Shown here piece after piece: positions 1-8,436 of a stretch of DNA of 64,000 nucleotides. The DNA is from CAYWPG01 sp964460035 (lineage in GTDB: Bacteria; Pseudomonadota; Gammaproteobacteria; Nitrococcales; AK92). Made by a program: the position numbers and the translations under genes. Location of the stretch: the NCBI GenBank assembly GCA_964460035.1, contig CAYWPG010000008.1, forward strand, positions 1 through 64,000. The letters run 5' to 3'. Positions within the stretch are counted from its first letter, which is position 1; every line of letters begins with the position of its first letter. Below the pieces are notes generated by a model. That model searched no databases, was not told where the DNA came from, and was given only the letters and a program-made list of their open reading frames with translations.

Positions 1-2
1 AC

Positions 3-1733
3 GGCACCACCGGCATCGCCGTCGGCATGGCCACCGACATCCCGCCGCACAACCTGCGCGAGGTGGCCAGCGCTTGCGTGAGGCTGCTGGAAGAGCCCGA
101 GGCGGACATCGATGCGCTGCTCGAGCACGTGCAGGGGCCTGACTATCCGACCGAGGCCGAGATCATCACGCCGCGGGCCGAAATCCGCAAACTCTACGCC
201 ACCGGCAACGGCAGTATTCGCATGCGTGCCCGCTATGTGCGCGAAGACGGCGATGTGATTATCACGGCACTGCCATACCAGGTATCCGGCAGCCGCGTGC
301 TCGAACAGATCGCTGCGCAGATGCAGGCCAAGAAGCTGCCCATGGTCGAGGATCTGCGCGATGAGTCCGACCATGAGAATCCGACCCGGCTGGTGATCGT
401 GCCGCGCTCCAATCGCGTGAACGTCGAGGAGCTGATGGCGCATCTGTTCGCGACCACGGATCTGGAGAAGAGCTACCGCGTCAATCTCAACATGATCGGG
501 CTGGACGGGCGGCCGCGGGTGCGCAACCTGCGCGAGATCCTGACCGAGTGGCTGACGTTCCGCACGCGTACGGTCACCCGCCGCCTGCAATGGCGCCTGG
601 ACAAAGTGGAAGCGCGCCTGCACATCCTCGCCGGCTTGCTGATCGCTTATCTCAATATCGATGAAGTGATCGCGATCATCCGTAACGAGGACGAGCCCAA
701 GCCGGTACTGATGGAGCGCTTCGGGCTGTCGGACACGCAGGCCGAGGCCATCTTGGAGCTCCGGCTGCGACACCTGGCCAAGCTCGAGGAGATGAAAATC
801 CGTGGCGAACAGGCCGAGCTGGAGGCCGAGCGCAAGCAGCTGCGAGAGACGCTGGGTTCCAGCGAGCGTTTGAATGCGCTGATTCGCGACGAGCTGATTC
901 ACGATGCCGAGAAATTCGGTGACGAGCGCCGCTCGCCCATTGTCGAGCGGACGGCCGCGCGGGCGTTGAGCGACGCGGATCTGGTTCCCAGCGAGCCGGT
1001 TACCGTTGTGCTGTCCGAGAAGGGGTGGGTGCGCGCGGCCAAAGGCCACGATGTCGATGCCCAAGCACTCAGCTATCGTGCCGGCGATAGTTTCCTGCAG
1101 GCGGCCCGTGGCCGTAGCAATCAGCAGGCCGTGTTCCTGGACTCCACCGGGCGCGCCTATTCGCTGGCCGCGCACAGCTTGCCATCGGCTCGGGGGCAGG
1201 GCGAGCCGCTGACCGGACGTCTCAGCCCGCCCGCGGGCGCGCGCTTCGAGAGCGTGCTCATGGGAGATCCGCAGGCGCTGTATTTGCTCGCATCCGACAT
1301 GGGGTATGGCTTCGTTACGGAATTGGGCGAGCTGCATGCAAAGAATCGAGCCGGCAAAGTGGTCTTATCGCTGCCGGCCGGCGCGCGGGCGGTCCGTCCT
1401 GCGCCGGTGTTCGATCTGCAGAGCGATCGACTGGTTGCCGTCTCCAGCGCCGGCTACCTGCTGGTGTTCCCTACCGCCGAGTTGCCCAAGCTCGCCAAGG
1501 GGAAAGGCAACAAGATCATCGGTATTCCTAACGAGCGTCTGCGCAGCGGCGAAGAGCGGCTGGTGGGAGTGGTGTCGGTACCTGCTGGAGGCAGCGTCGT
1601 CTTGACCGCGGGTAAACGCACGCTCACGCTCAAGGCGGCCGATCTGGACGCTTACCAGGCCGCGCGTGGGCGCCGCGGCAGTCTGTTGCCGCGCGGTTTG
1701 CAACGGGTGGATAGCATCGCGCTGGCGGTCTGA
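3..1733 (+). CDS. parC: DNA topoisomerase IV subunit A (3' part)
   Basis: Subunit A of topoisomerase IV, which works with ParE to decatenate daughter chromosomes. The frame is open from the first bases, so the gene begins upstream. Compared with the roughly 750-residue family about 170 N-terminal residues are missing, including the winged helix and active-site tyrosine. The visible part starts in GTTGIAVGMATDIPPHN, runs through a charged, leucine-rich coiled-coil gate (about fragment residues 180-290) and ends in a beta-pinwheel. KGKGNKIIGIP in the pinwheel is typical of ParC, and I see no GyrA box, so GyrA is unlikely. A hairpin follows at 1800-1822. Confidence 0.95.
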   Translation, partial: GTTGIAVGMATDIPPHNLREVASACVRLLEEPEADIDALLEHVQGPDYPTEAEIITPRAEIRKLYATGNGSIRMRARYVREDGDVIITALPYQVSGSRVLEQIAAQMQAKKLPMVEDLRDESDHENPTRLVIVPRSNRVNVEELMAHLFATTDLEKSYRVNLNMIGLDGRPRVRNLREILTEWLTFRTRTVTRRLQWRLDKVEARLHILAGLLIAYLNIDEVIAIIRNEDEPKPVLMERFGLSDTQAEAILELRLRHLAKLEEMKIRGEQAELEAERKQLRETLGSSERLNALIRDELIHDAEKFGDERRSPIVERTAARALSDADLVPSEPVTVVLSEKGWVRAAKGHDVDAQALSYRAGDSFLQAARGRSNQQAVFLDSTGRAYSLAAHSLPSARGQGEPLTGRLSPPAGARFESVLMGDPQALYLLASDMGYGFVTELGELHAKNRAGKVVLSLPAGARAVRPAPVFDLQSDRLVAVSSAGYLLVFPTAELPKLAKGKGNKIIGIPNERLRSGEERLVGVVSVPAGGSVVLTAGKRTLTLKAADLDAYQAARGRRGSLLPRGLQRVDSIALAV

Positions 1734-1799
1734 TACGGGATCATGTAGATCATGTTCAGCATGAACTTTCCACACTCGAACCGGTTCTAACGGGGTGAA

Positions 1800-1822
1800 A
1801 AGCGGACCGAGCCGGTCCGCTT
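1800..1822 (+). terminator. Hairpin downstream of parC, no T-tract
   Basis: A perfect 10-bp stem, AAGCGGACCG (1800-1809) with CGGTCCGCTT (1813-1822), closes a 3-nt loop 66 bp after the parC stop. No run of T follows, so it is a weak intrinsic terminator at best, or an RNA 3' end stabiliser. The remaining sequence up to htpX shows no convincing gene or promoter. Confidence 0.45.
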
Positions 1823-1995
1823 CGGCTCGCAGTGCAGCGGTGTCTCTCATAATGTATTCAACGACTTGGGAGCGCTCGGTGCCTGCCCTCAGGCGTCGCG
1901 GGTGCGTGGCACTTACGGTCGGTAGGCAGCGGGCGCGCATGCATGGCGAGCAGCCAAACGCGCAACCGCAATAGATCATTCAGGGGGTATCGTTA

Positions 1996-2880
1996 ATGCG
2001 CCGAATTGGCCTGTTCTTGGCGACTAACCTCGCCATCCTGGTCCTGCTGAGCTTCGTGCTCAACCTGTTGGCGCCGTTCCTGGCCCAGCAGGGGATCTGG
2101 CTGGATACGGGCGGACTGTTAGTCATCGCCGCGATTTTCGGCATGGGGGGAGCGTTCGTCTCGCTGTTGATGTCGAAGTGGACCGCTAAGCGGATGACCG
2201 GTGCCGAGGTGATCACGCAGCCTCGTAACGCCACCGAGCAATGGCTGCTGGAGACCGTACGCCGGCAGGCGCGGCAGGCAGGGATCGGCATGCCGGAGGT
2301 TGCGATCTATCACTCCAACGACATCAATGCGTTCGCCACCGGAGCGAGTAAGGACAACGCGCTGGTCGCGGTCAGCACCGGGCTGCTGCACTACATGAAC
2401 AAGGACGAGGCCGAGGCGGTATTGGGGCATGAGATCAGCCATATCGCCAATGGCGATATGGTGACGCTCGCGCTGATTCAGGGCGTGCTCAACACCTTCG
2501 TGATCGTGTTCTCACGGGTGATTGGCCAGCTGGTCGACCGCGTGGTGTTCAGGAGCGAGCGAGAGCATGGCCCGGGCTTCTGGATCGCCATGATCTTCGC
2601 GCAAATGGTGCTGGGACTGCTTGCCACCATCATCGTGATGTGGTTCTCCCGGTGGCGTGAGTTCCGTGCCGACGCCGGGGGCGCGCAGCTTGCGGGCCGG
2701 CATAAGATGATCGCGGCGCTGGAGAAGCTCAAGCGCAACAGCGAAGACGCCAGGTTGCCCGATCAGATGGAGGCGTTCGGTATCTTCGGTATGCGCGCCA
2801 GCGGCGGTTTGCAGCGCCTGTTCATGTCCCATCCTCCGCTGGAGGAGCGCATTGCGGCATTGCAGGGGCGTCTACGTTAA
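1996..2880 (+). CDS. htpX: HtpX membrane-bound zinc metalloprotease
   Basis: M48-family inner-membrane protease that degrades damaged or misassembled membrane proteins, overlapping with FtsH in family members. The 294-residue product has two N-terminal membrane segments (about 5-27 and 37-58). The zinc motif HEISH is at 145-149, a hydrophobic hairpin at about 160-180 and 195-220, and the third zinc ligand Glu222 lies in EFRAD. Length matches the family. It stands alone between parC and a convergent fimX, and a strong terminator follows. HtpX genes are often heat-shock or envelope-stress induced, but I found no convincing sigma-32 promoter upstream. Confidence 0.95.
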   Translation: MRRIGLFLATNLAILVLLSFVLNLLAPFLAQQGIWLDTGGLLVIAAIFGMGGAFVSLLMSKWTAKRMTGAEVITQPRNATEQWLLETVRRQARQAGIGMPEVAIYHSNDINAFATGASKDNALVAVSTGLLHYMNKDEAEAVLGHEISHIANGDMVTLALIQGVLNTFVIVFSRVIGQLVDRVVFRSEREHGPGFWIAMIFAQMVLGLLATIIVMWFSRWREFRADAGGAQLAGRHKMIAALEKLKRNSEDARLPDQMEAFGIFGMRASGGLQRLFMSHPPLEERIAALQGRLR

Positions 2881-2929
2881 GGCGGAGCCGGGGGCGGTGG
2901 TTCGCCCGAGTCAAGCGCTTTGCGAAAGG

Positions 2930-2961
2930 AAAGAAAGGGCCTGGCCGGCCCTTTCTTTTTT
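2930..2961 (+). terminator. Intrinsic terminator of htpX
   Basis: A perfect 12-bp stem, AAAGAAAGGGCC (2930-2941) with GGCCCTTTCTTT (2947-2958), closes a 5-nt loop and runs straight into a T-tract. It lies 49 bp after the htpX stop and before the convergent fimX end, so it may also stop leftward transcription, though the opposite side has few T residues. Confidence 0.9.
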
Positions 2962-2997
2962 ATCCCGGCAGCAACGATAGGCCGGCAACGGCTGTTC

Positions 2998-5070
2998 TCA
3001 GATCACCATGCCGGAGAAGTCGTAGCTCATCTCGGGTTCGGGCTCCTGGAGGAAGTAGCCCTGAACGAAATCAGCGTCGTATTGCCATAGCATCGCCAAG
3101 CTGCTCACGTCCTCCAGATAACCGGCGATGACCCGCTTGTTCATCGAGTGAGCGGTGGCGATGATTTGCTTGACCGTCTGTTGCAGCTCTTCGTTATGGG
3201 CTAACCCCCGAGTCAGCGTACTGTCGAGCTTGAGGTATTCCGCCGGCAGGTGCTTCACCAGCTGGAACGGGTTCAGGCCGCTGCCGAACTGATCCAGCGC
3301 CATGCCGCACTGCAGCGTCTTCAGGCCGCGGAATATCTCTTTGGCGTGATTGAGCTGGGTCAGGGCCTCGGGCTCGTTCAACTGGAAGACCAGCCGCCGC
3401 CCATCCAGACCATGCGTGTCGAGCTGTTCGCCAAGAAAAGCGATAAAGCGCTTGTGGTCGGTCAGGCTTGCGCCGGAGAGCTTGATGAACAGCAGGGTGT
3501 CATGGCCGTCGGCCAGGCGCTGCACCAACAGGCGGATGGCCGCTTGAGTCGTCCAGCGGTCCAGCGCCGCCATGAGGCCGGCTTTCTCGGCCTGCGGGAC
3601 GAATTCCTGCGGCGGCAGAACCTCTCCATCCTCGGTGCGCCACCGCAGCCGAACTTCATAACGCTCCGCTGTCGCGCCCTTTAGACTGGCCACCGGTTGG
3701 AACACCAGGAAAAAATCGTTGTCGGCCAGCGCGGCCTCCAGCTGCCGCCGCAAGGCAGTTGAGCTGCCGTTGCCGGCTGCGGCATCGTGCAGATGCACTC
3801 GATTGCCGCCGTTGCCGCGCGCGACCTCTGCCGCCTGGCGCGCATGGTTGACAACATCGGTGGCGCTTTCGCTGGCTTCCCCGAGCATGCAGACACCGAC
3901 GCTGCAGGTGGTTGTAATAGTACGCCCTTCCACCTCCGCGACGTGCTCTTCGACGCGCTGGCGGATGGCTTCGGCCAGTGCGATGGCCTCGTGCACCCCC
4001 GTGTCGGGCAACAGCACGGCGAAGGTTTCGTCAGCGAAGCGCGCGCCCAGCCCGTCTGCACCCACTTCCGCCGCCAGTATCTGCGCGAGCTGCGCGATGG
4101 CGCCGTCCACCGCGGTGATGCCCACGGACTGCTGCAACGCGTCCAGGTTGTCTAACTGGATGTAAAGCAGGGCGTGGCTGACAGTGCCACGGGCTCCTTT
4201 GCTCTTGATGACGGCCTTGTCCAATTGCTCCATGAAATGATTGCGGTTGAACAGTCCCGTCAATAGGTCGCGCTTGCTCAGATCGTCCAGCTGGCGCGCG
4301 AGCTCCTGGCTGGTGCCGCGGTCGCGCAGCAGGATCTGCGTGCAATCCTCCCCCTCTATGCTGGCTTTGCAGAAGCTCATTGTGACGGGGATGGGATGGC
4401 TGTCGCCGCACACTACAAGCTCCAGCTCCTCTAGGTCCGTCTTGCCCTTCTGGAAGTCGCGCAGGAACTCCTTGAGCCTGGTTCGATTCTCGCCTTGTAC
4501 CAGATCGAGTAGCGGCAGGCCTTCTATTTCCGCGAAGTCGCTGAATCCGAACTTCTCCAGATACGCGGCATTGGCGTAGATGTGCATCCCTTCGTGCACA
4601 TAGGCGATGGGATCGCGCGAGCTTTGCAGCAGCGCGTAGCAGCGGCGCTCGCTCTCCCGCAGCGCCGCTTCCACGCGGCGCAAGCGGCGACGGTCATGTA
4701 CACCGCCAAGTTCGCGAGAGACTACGTGCTGCAGGTGAAACAGGTCCTGTTTGCTGACCATGTCCACTGCTCCATCGGCAATGGCCTGCCGGCGCAGCTC
4801 GGGATCGTCCTGCTCGCTGACGGCGATCACGGGAATATCCTTGGCCGCCTGCTGAACGAGCAGCTGCGCCTGAGACAATGGCAGCAACGGCAGATTCAGC
4901 GAACACAGAAAAAGATCGAAAGCATTCTGGTCCAGCGCATCGCGCAGCTCTTCCTCGTCTTCTACGCGTACGGCGCGCACTGCGTGGCCGCCGTTGCGAA
5001 GCATGCTCAGTAGCATTTCGGCATCGTTTAAGGACTCCTCGGCAATGAGGAGGTGCAAGACGTTATCCAT
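2998..5070 (-). CDS. fimX: FimX-like degenerate GGDEF/EAL c-di-GMP receptor
   Basis: Likely polar regulator of type IV pilus assembly that binds rather than makes or cuts c-di-GMP. With the chosen ATG the product is 690 residues, almost the length of Pseudomonas FimX. Order: receiver-like domain (1-125, phospho-acceptor position replaced in FLCSLNLP), PAS (about 135-250), GGDEF (about 265-430) with the signature degraded to RFADETF near 342, and EAL (about 445-690) with EAL replaced by EVRL near 472, DDFG by DQFG and the later EGVE lost. All three enzymatic or phosphorylation sites are therefore defective, as in FimX. Start 5070 is preferred over 5124 because AGGGA precedes it at good spacing and a hairpin occupies the longer version. 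FimV in the same window supports the T4P role. Confidence 0.82.
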   Translation of the reverse strand: MDNVLHLLIAEESLNDAEMLLSMLRNGGHAVRAVRVEDEEELRDALDQNAFDLFLCSLNLPLLPLSQAQLLVQQAAKDIPVIAVSEQDDPELRRQAIADGAVDMVSKQDLFHLQHVVSRELGGVHDRRRLRRVEAALRESERRCYALLQSSRDPIAYVHEGMHIYANAAYLEKFGFSDFAEIEGLPLLDLVQGENRTRLKEFLRDFQKGKTDLEELELVVCGDSHPIPVTMSFCKASIEGEDCTQILLRDRGTSQELARQLDDLSKRDLLTGLFNRNHFMEQLDKAVIKSKGARGTVSHALLYIQLDNLDALQQSVGITAVDGAIAQLAQILAAEVGADGLGARFADETFAVLLPDTGVHEAIALAEAIRQRVEEHVAEVEGRTITTTCSVGVCMLGEASESATDVVNHARQAAEVARGNGGNRVHLHDAAAGNGSSTALRRQLEAALADNDFFLVFQPVASLKGATAERYEVRLRWRTEDGEVLPPQEFVPQAEKAGLMAALDRWTTQAAIRLLVQRLADGHDTLLFIKLSGASLTDHKRFIAFLGEQLDTHGLDGRRLVFQLNEPEALTQLNHAKEIFRGLKTLQCGMALDQFGSGLNPFQLVKHLPAEYLKLDSTLTRGLAHNEELQQTVKQIIATAHSMNKRVIAGYLEDVSSLAMLWQYDADFVQGYFLQEPEPEMSYDFSGMVI

Positions 5071-5093
5071 GTGATCCCTAGCTTCTCCCCCGG

Positions 5094-5119
5094 GCCAGAG
5101 GCCAGTGATGGCCTCTGGC
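5094..5119 (-). other. Perfect hairpin in the fimX leader
   Basis: An 11-bp perfect inverted repeat, GCCAGAGGCCA (5094-5104) with TGGCCTCTGGC (5109-5119), with a 4-nt loop, lies 24 nt before the fimX start codon. No T-tract follows. In the transcript it would sit directly upstream of the ribosome-binding site. Its role is unknown. Confidence 0.6.
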
Positions 5120-5709
5120 TGCAAATTGAAGCGCCTTCTTTATTCGAGTCTTTTCTCGTGCAGGCGCGGCAATATCGAACCGCTCGCTAAGCAGGCAGGC
5201 AATAGGCAGCACCGCCGGCCAATCGCCTGCAGCCGTCCATAGGGCCGGCGATTTGCCGTGCCCGGGTTGGCCGTAGAGAGCTTGTTAACCGGTGCTCCAG
5301 GGCCTGAGGTTGTCGTTGGAAAAACGCTAGCTGCCTGGCGGGGCTTGCAGGTGCTGCATCTATGCTGTGCCTGCTCCAAAACATTGCGATGGTCGTCCCT
5401 GTATGTTTTTTATCGTTATCGTAAGCCGCGAGCCTTCACAATAATATATGGCAATATACGGCGCTTGTTTTGACCAAAGCCAGGCCCGGAGTTAATTCTT
5501 TGAAGTGGCCGCATCGTCATCGGGCATAGGCGGGTGGCGGGAAATCGCCAATAAGGAATTTATCAATCGACCGGGACGGCGCATGCAAGGTGTAGCGGCG
5601 TCTTCCTTGCAGGCGTGCAATGGCTCTCCATTTGTCTGCGCCCGCCGCTGTCCTTGCGCCCCGTGACAACCCTGATCGCGGTACGCCGCTGGAGACGCCA
5701 CTGCGGTAT
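5120..5709. other. Non-coding gap between fimX and epmB
   Basis: About 590 bases without a recognisable gene. Short open frames here have no family features and unnatural composition. A patch at about 5400-5470 is clearly AT-richer than its surroundings and contains the tandem TATCGTTATCGT and the near-repeat ATATATGGC/ATATACGGC. It may hold the fimX promoter, but I cannot identify a convincing -35/-10 pair. Confidence 0.5.
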
Positions 5710-6726
5710 TTACTCGGGTGCGATCAAGGTCTTGTTCGGCTCGCCGGCACGCTCCTGCACCAGTTTGGGCACCAAATACCCTGGCATACGGGCGGCCAGT
5801 TCCGCCAGCAAGCGGCGGGCGCGTGCTTCTGGTACTTCGAAGTGCGCGGCTCCCTGAACGCGGTCGAGCAGATGCAGGTAGTAGGGGAGCACACCTGCTT
5901 CGAACCCCCGCTCGCTCAAGGCAGCCAACGCTTCCACGCTGTCGTTGACACCGCGTAGCAGCACCGCTTGGTTGAGCAGCGTGACATTGCGTTCGCGCAA
6001 CGGCCGTAGCGCGGCGTCCACTGCCATATCGAACTCATTGGCGTGGTTGGCGTGCAGCACCAGTACTGGAGTAAGGCGGGTGCAGGTGAGCGTCTCCACC
6101 AGTTCGGCGGTCACGCGCTCGGGCAGCACCACGGGCAGGCGGCTGTGTACGCGCAGGCGCCGCAAATGCGGAATCTCGGCCAGCGCGGTGACGAGCTCGC
6201 GCAGGCGCCTGTCGTTGAGCGCCAGCGGATCGCCGCCGCTGAGGATCACCTCGCTGATGTCCTTATGCTTGCGCAGATACGCGAGCGCGCCGCTCCAGCG
6301 GTCCGCGGACGCGTTGGCTTCACCATAAGGGAAGTGGCGGCGAAAGCAGTAGCGGCAGTTGATCGCGCAGGCTCCGGTGGTCACCAGCAACGCGCGGCCC
6401 CGGTATTTGTGCAGGACGCCATGGCCGCGCATGGCCGCCATATCGCCTACCGGGTCGGTAGCGAAGCCCGGCGCCGGCTTGTTTTCCGCGCCTAGCGGCA
6501 GTACCTGGCGCAGTAGCGGGTCGTTCGGATCGCCTTTGCGTATGCGCGCGAGGTACCCGCGCGGCACACGCAGGGGGAACAGCTTGGCGGCGGTTTCGGC
6601 AGCGGGCAGCAGCGCCGGGTCTAGGTGCAGCAGCTGCAACAGTTCCGCGGGGTCCCGTACCGCCTGGGCCAGTTCCTGTTGCCAGCGCGGCGGCGCCTTG
6701 CGACTCGTTTGCGGGCTTGCGCTCAT
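5710..6726 (-). CDS. epmB: EF-P (R)-beta-lysine biosynthesis radical SAM aminomutase
   Basis: EpmB (YjeK) converts (S)-alpha-lysine to (R)-beta-lysine, the donor for EF-P modification. It is a PLP- and [4Fe-4S]-dependent radical SAM enzyme. The product is 338 residues. The cluster motif CxxxCxxC is C120-C124-C127 in GACAINCRYCFRRHFPYGE, followed by the SGGDPL segment typical of lysine 2,3-aminomutases and a C-terminal GEPNKTL carrying the expected PLP lysine. It lacks the long C-terminal extension of clostridial aminomutases, as EpmB does. It is divergent from efp across about 110 bp, and epmA follows efp, so all three proteins of the pathway up to lysylated EF-P are encoded here. Confidence 0.95.
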   Translation of the reverse strand: MSASPQTSRKAPPRWQQELAQAVRDPAELLQLLHLDPALLPAAETAAKLFPLRVPRGYLARIRKGDPNDPLLRQVLPLGAENKPAPGFATDPVGDMAAMRGHGVLHKYRGRALLVTTGACAINCRYCFRRHFPYGEANASADRWSGALAYLRKHKDISEVILSGGDPLALNDRRLRELVTALAEIPHLRRLRVHSRLPVVLPERVTAELVETLTCTRLTPVLVLHANHANEFDMAVDAALRPLRERNVTLLNQAVLLRGVNDSVEALAALSERGFEAGVLPYYLHLLDRVQGAAHFEVPEARARRLLAELAARMPGYLVPKLVQERAGEPNKTLIAPE

Positions 6727-6835
6727 GATCTCCGGTTCGACATTGGATATGAGCTATCTATTCTAACCGACGGCCTTTTCCGTTAGGATGCGCGACTGTT
6801 ATATCTGCGTGAGCCAGAACGGCAGCGAGGGATTC

Positions 6836-7405
6836 ATGGCGAGTTACAGCACCAACGAGTTCAGGGGTGGCCTGAAGATCATGCTGGACGGCGATCCTTA
6901 TGCGATCGTCGAGAACGAGTTCGTCAAGCCCGGCAAGGGCCAGGCCTTCAACCGCGTGAAGGTGCGCAATCTCAAGACCGGCCGCGTGATCGAGCGCACG
7001 TTCAAGTCGGGTGAGAGTGTCGAGGCCGCCGACGTCGTGGACCTTGAGTTGCAGTACCTCTACAACGACGGCGATCAGTGGCACTTCATGGACCCGCAGA
7101 GCTTCGACCAGTACACGGCCAGCAAGACGGCAGTGGGCGACGCGGTGAAGTGGATCAAGGAGCAGGATATCTGCACGGTCACGTTGTGGAACAACGAGCC
7201 GCTGAGCGTGGAGCCGCCGAACTTCGTGCAGCTCAAGGTGGTGGACACCGATCCGGGAGTGCGTGGCGATACCAGCGGTGGCGGGGGCAAGCCTGCGACG
7301 CTGGAAACGGGGGCGGTGGTGCGCGTTCCGTTGTTCATCGAGATTGGGGAAGTACTCAAGGTTGATACCCGCACCGGCGAGTATGTCGCTCGCGTCAAGG
7401 ACTAA
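6836..7405 (+). CDS. efp: Translation elongation factor P
   Basis: EF-P enters the ribosomal E site and relieves stalling at polyproline stretches. The product is 189 residues, normal for the family, with three beta-barrel domains. The modified lysine is K34 in the KPGKGQA loop, the type of EF-P that receives beta-lysine. The start at 6836 (MASYSTNEF) matches the conserved N-terminus; the upstream in-frame ATG at 6788 would add 16 unlikely residues. It lies between divergent epmB and downstream epmA, whose products make and attach the modification, with epmA 8 nt away. Confidence 0.97.
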   Translation: MASYSTNEFRGGLKIMLDGDPYAIVENEFVKPGKGQAFNRVKVRNLKTGRVIERTFKSGESVEAADVVDLELQYLYNDGDQWHFMDPQSFDQYTASKTAVGDAVKWIKEQDICTVTLWNNEPLSVEPPNFVQLKVVDTDPGVRGDTSGGGGKPATLETGAVVRVPLFIEIGEVLKVDTRTGEYVARVKD

Positions 7406-7413
7406 GCCTGGCT

Positions 7414-8382
7414 TTGACGGCTGACTGGCGTCCTAGCGCGCCGCTGGAGAACTTGCGGCGGCGCGCGCAGATTCTTGCGCAGATCCGACGCTTCTTCGCG
7501 TTGCGCGATGTCTGGGAAGTCGAGACGCCCGCGCTTTCGGCGGCCACCAATCTGGACCCCAATCTCGGCAGTCTGTGTTGCCCGTACCGTGGGCCCGGTG
7601 CCCCGGCAGACGGCGTGCTGTGGTTGCAGACCTCGCCGGAGTTCGCGATGAAGCGACTGCTGGCTGCGGGGAGCGGCTCCATATACCAACTATGCCGTGC
7701 GTTCCGCGCCGATGAGCGCGGGCGGCGGCATAACCCCGAGTTCACCATACTCGAGTGGTACCGCGTCGGTTTCGATCACAAGCAGTTGATGGACGAGGTC
7801 GCGGCGCTGGCCGAGGAGATATTGGGAATCTCCCGGCGCGTCGAGCTCAGCTATAGGGATGCGTTTCTGGCCCATGCCGGCGTCGATCCGTTCGCGACCA
7901 CGGAAACCGAGCTGGCCGCCTGCGTCAGTAGTCACGGCATCATTGCGCCGCAGGGGCTGGAGGGGTTGGACGCCTGGTTGGACTTGCTGTTCTCGCACGT
8001 GGTGGCCCCGGCGCTGGAGCCGCAGGCGCTGGTATTCGTGGTGGATTTCCCCCCCTCGCAGGCGGCGCTGGCCCGCGTGCGCGAAGGCAACCCCGCGGTG
8101 GCGGAGCGTTTCGAGCTGTTCATAGACGGCATGGAAATCGCCAATGGCTTCCATGAACTGGTCGATCCGGTGGAGCAGGCGCGACGCTTCGAGCGCGAGC
8201 GAGCGCACCGGGTGGCGCAGGGACAGCCTGTCTCGCAGATCGACTCCCGCTTGCTTGCCGCGTTGCAGGAAGGCCTGCCGGCCTGTGCAGGGGTCGCGCT
8301 GGGGGTGGATAGGCTGGTGATGCTGGCCTGCGGCGCACAGGCTATCGACGAGGTTATCGCCTTTCCGGTGGAGCGGGCCTGA
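7414..8382 (+). CDS. epmA: EF-P--(R)-beta-lysine ligase
   Basis: EpmA (GenX/PoxA) is a paralogue of the class II lysyl-tRNA synthetase core that attaches (R)-beta-lysine to K34 of EF-P. The 322 residues form only the catalytic domain, with no anticodon-binding OB-fold: motif 2 region with FRADERGRRHNPEFT (about 94-108) and motif 3 GVALGVDRLVML near the C-terminus. The frame starts at a TTG 8 nt after the efp stop; no good ATG lies further upstream, so a weak TTG start is assumed. It is almost certainly co-transcribed with efp. Confidence 0.95.
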   Translation: MTADWRPSAPLENLRRRAQILAQIRRFFALRDVWEVETPALSAATNLDPNLGSLCCPYRGPGAPADGVLWLQTSPEFAMKRLLAAGSGSIYQLCRAFRADERGRRHNPEFTILEWYRVGFDHKQLMDEVAALAEEILGISRRVELSYRDAFLAHAGVDPFATTETELAACVSSHGIIAPQGLEGLDAWLDLLFSHVVAPALEPQALVFVVDFPPSQAALARVREGNPAVAERFELFIDGMEIANGFHELVDPVEQARRFERERAHRVAQGQPVSQIDSRLLAALQEGLPACAGVALGVDRLVMLACGAQAIDEVIAFPVERA

Positions 8383-8436
8383 CGACAGCGCCACGCGCGT
8401 CCGCCGCGCCCACTTGCCGATAGATTGGGGCGGGTC

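Noticed and set aside
1365..1979. 204-codon leftward frame over the end of parC and the following gap
   Set aside because: Mostly antisense to the conserved parC pinwheel, with Arg/Ala-rich shadow composition and no family features.
1734..1995. Heat-shock (sigma-32) promoter for htpX
   Set aside because: Stretches such as CTTGGGA are present, but no matching -10 at proper spacing.
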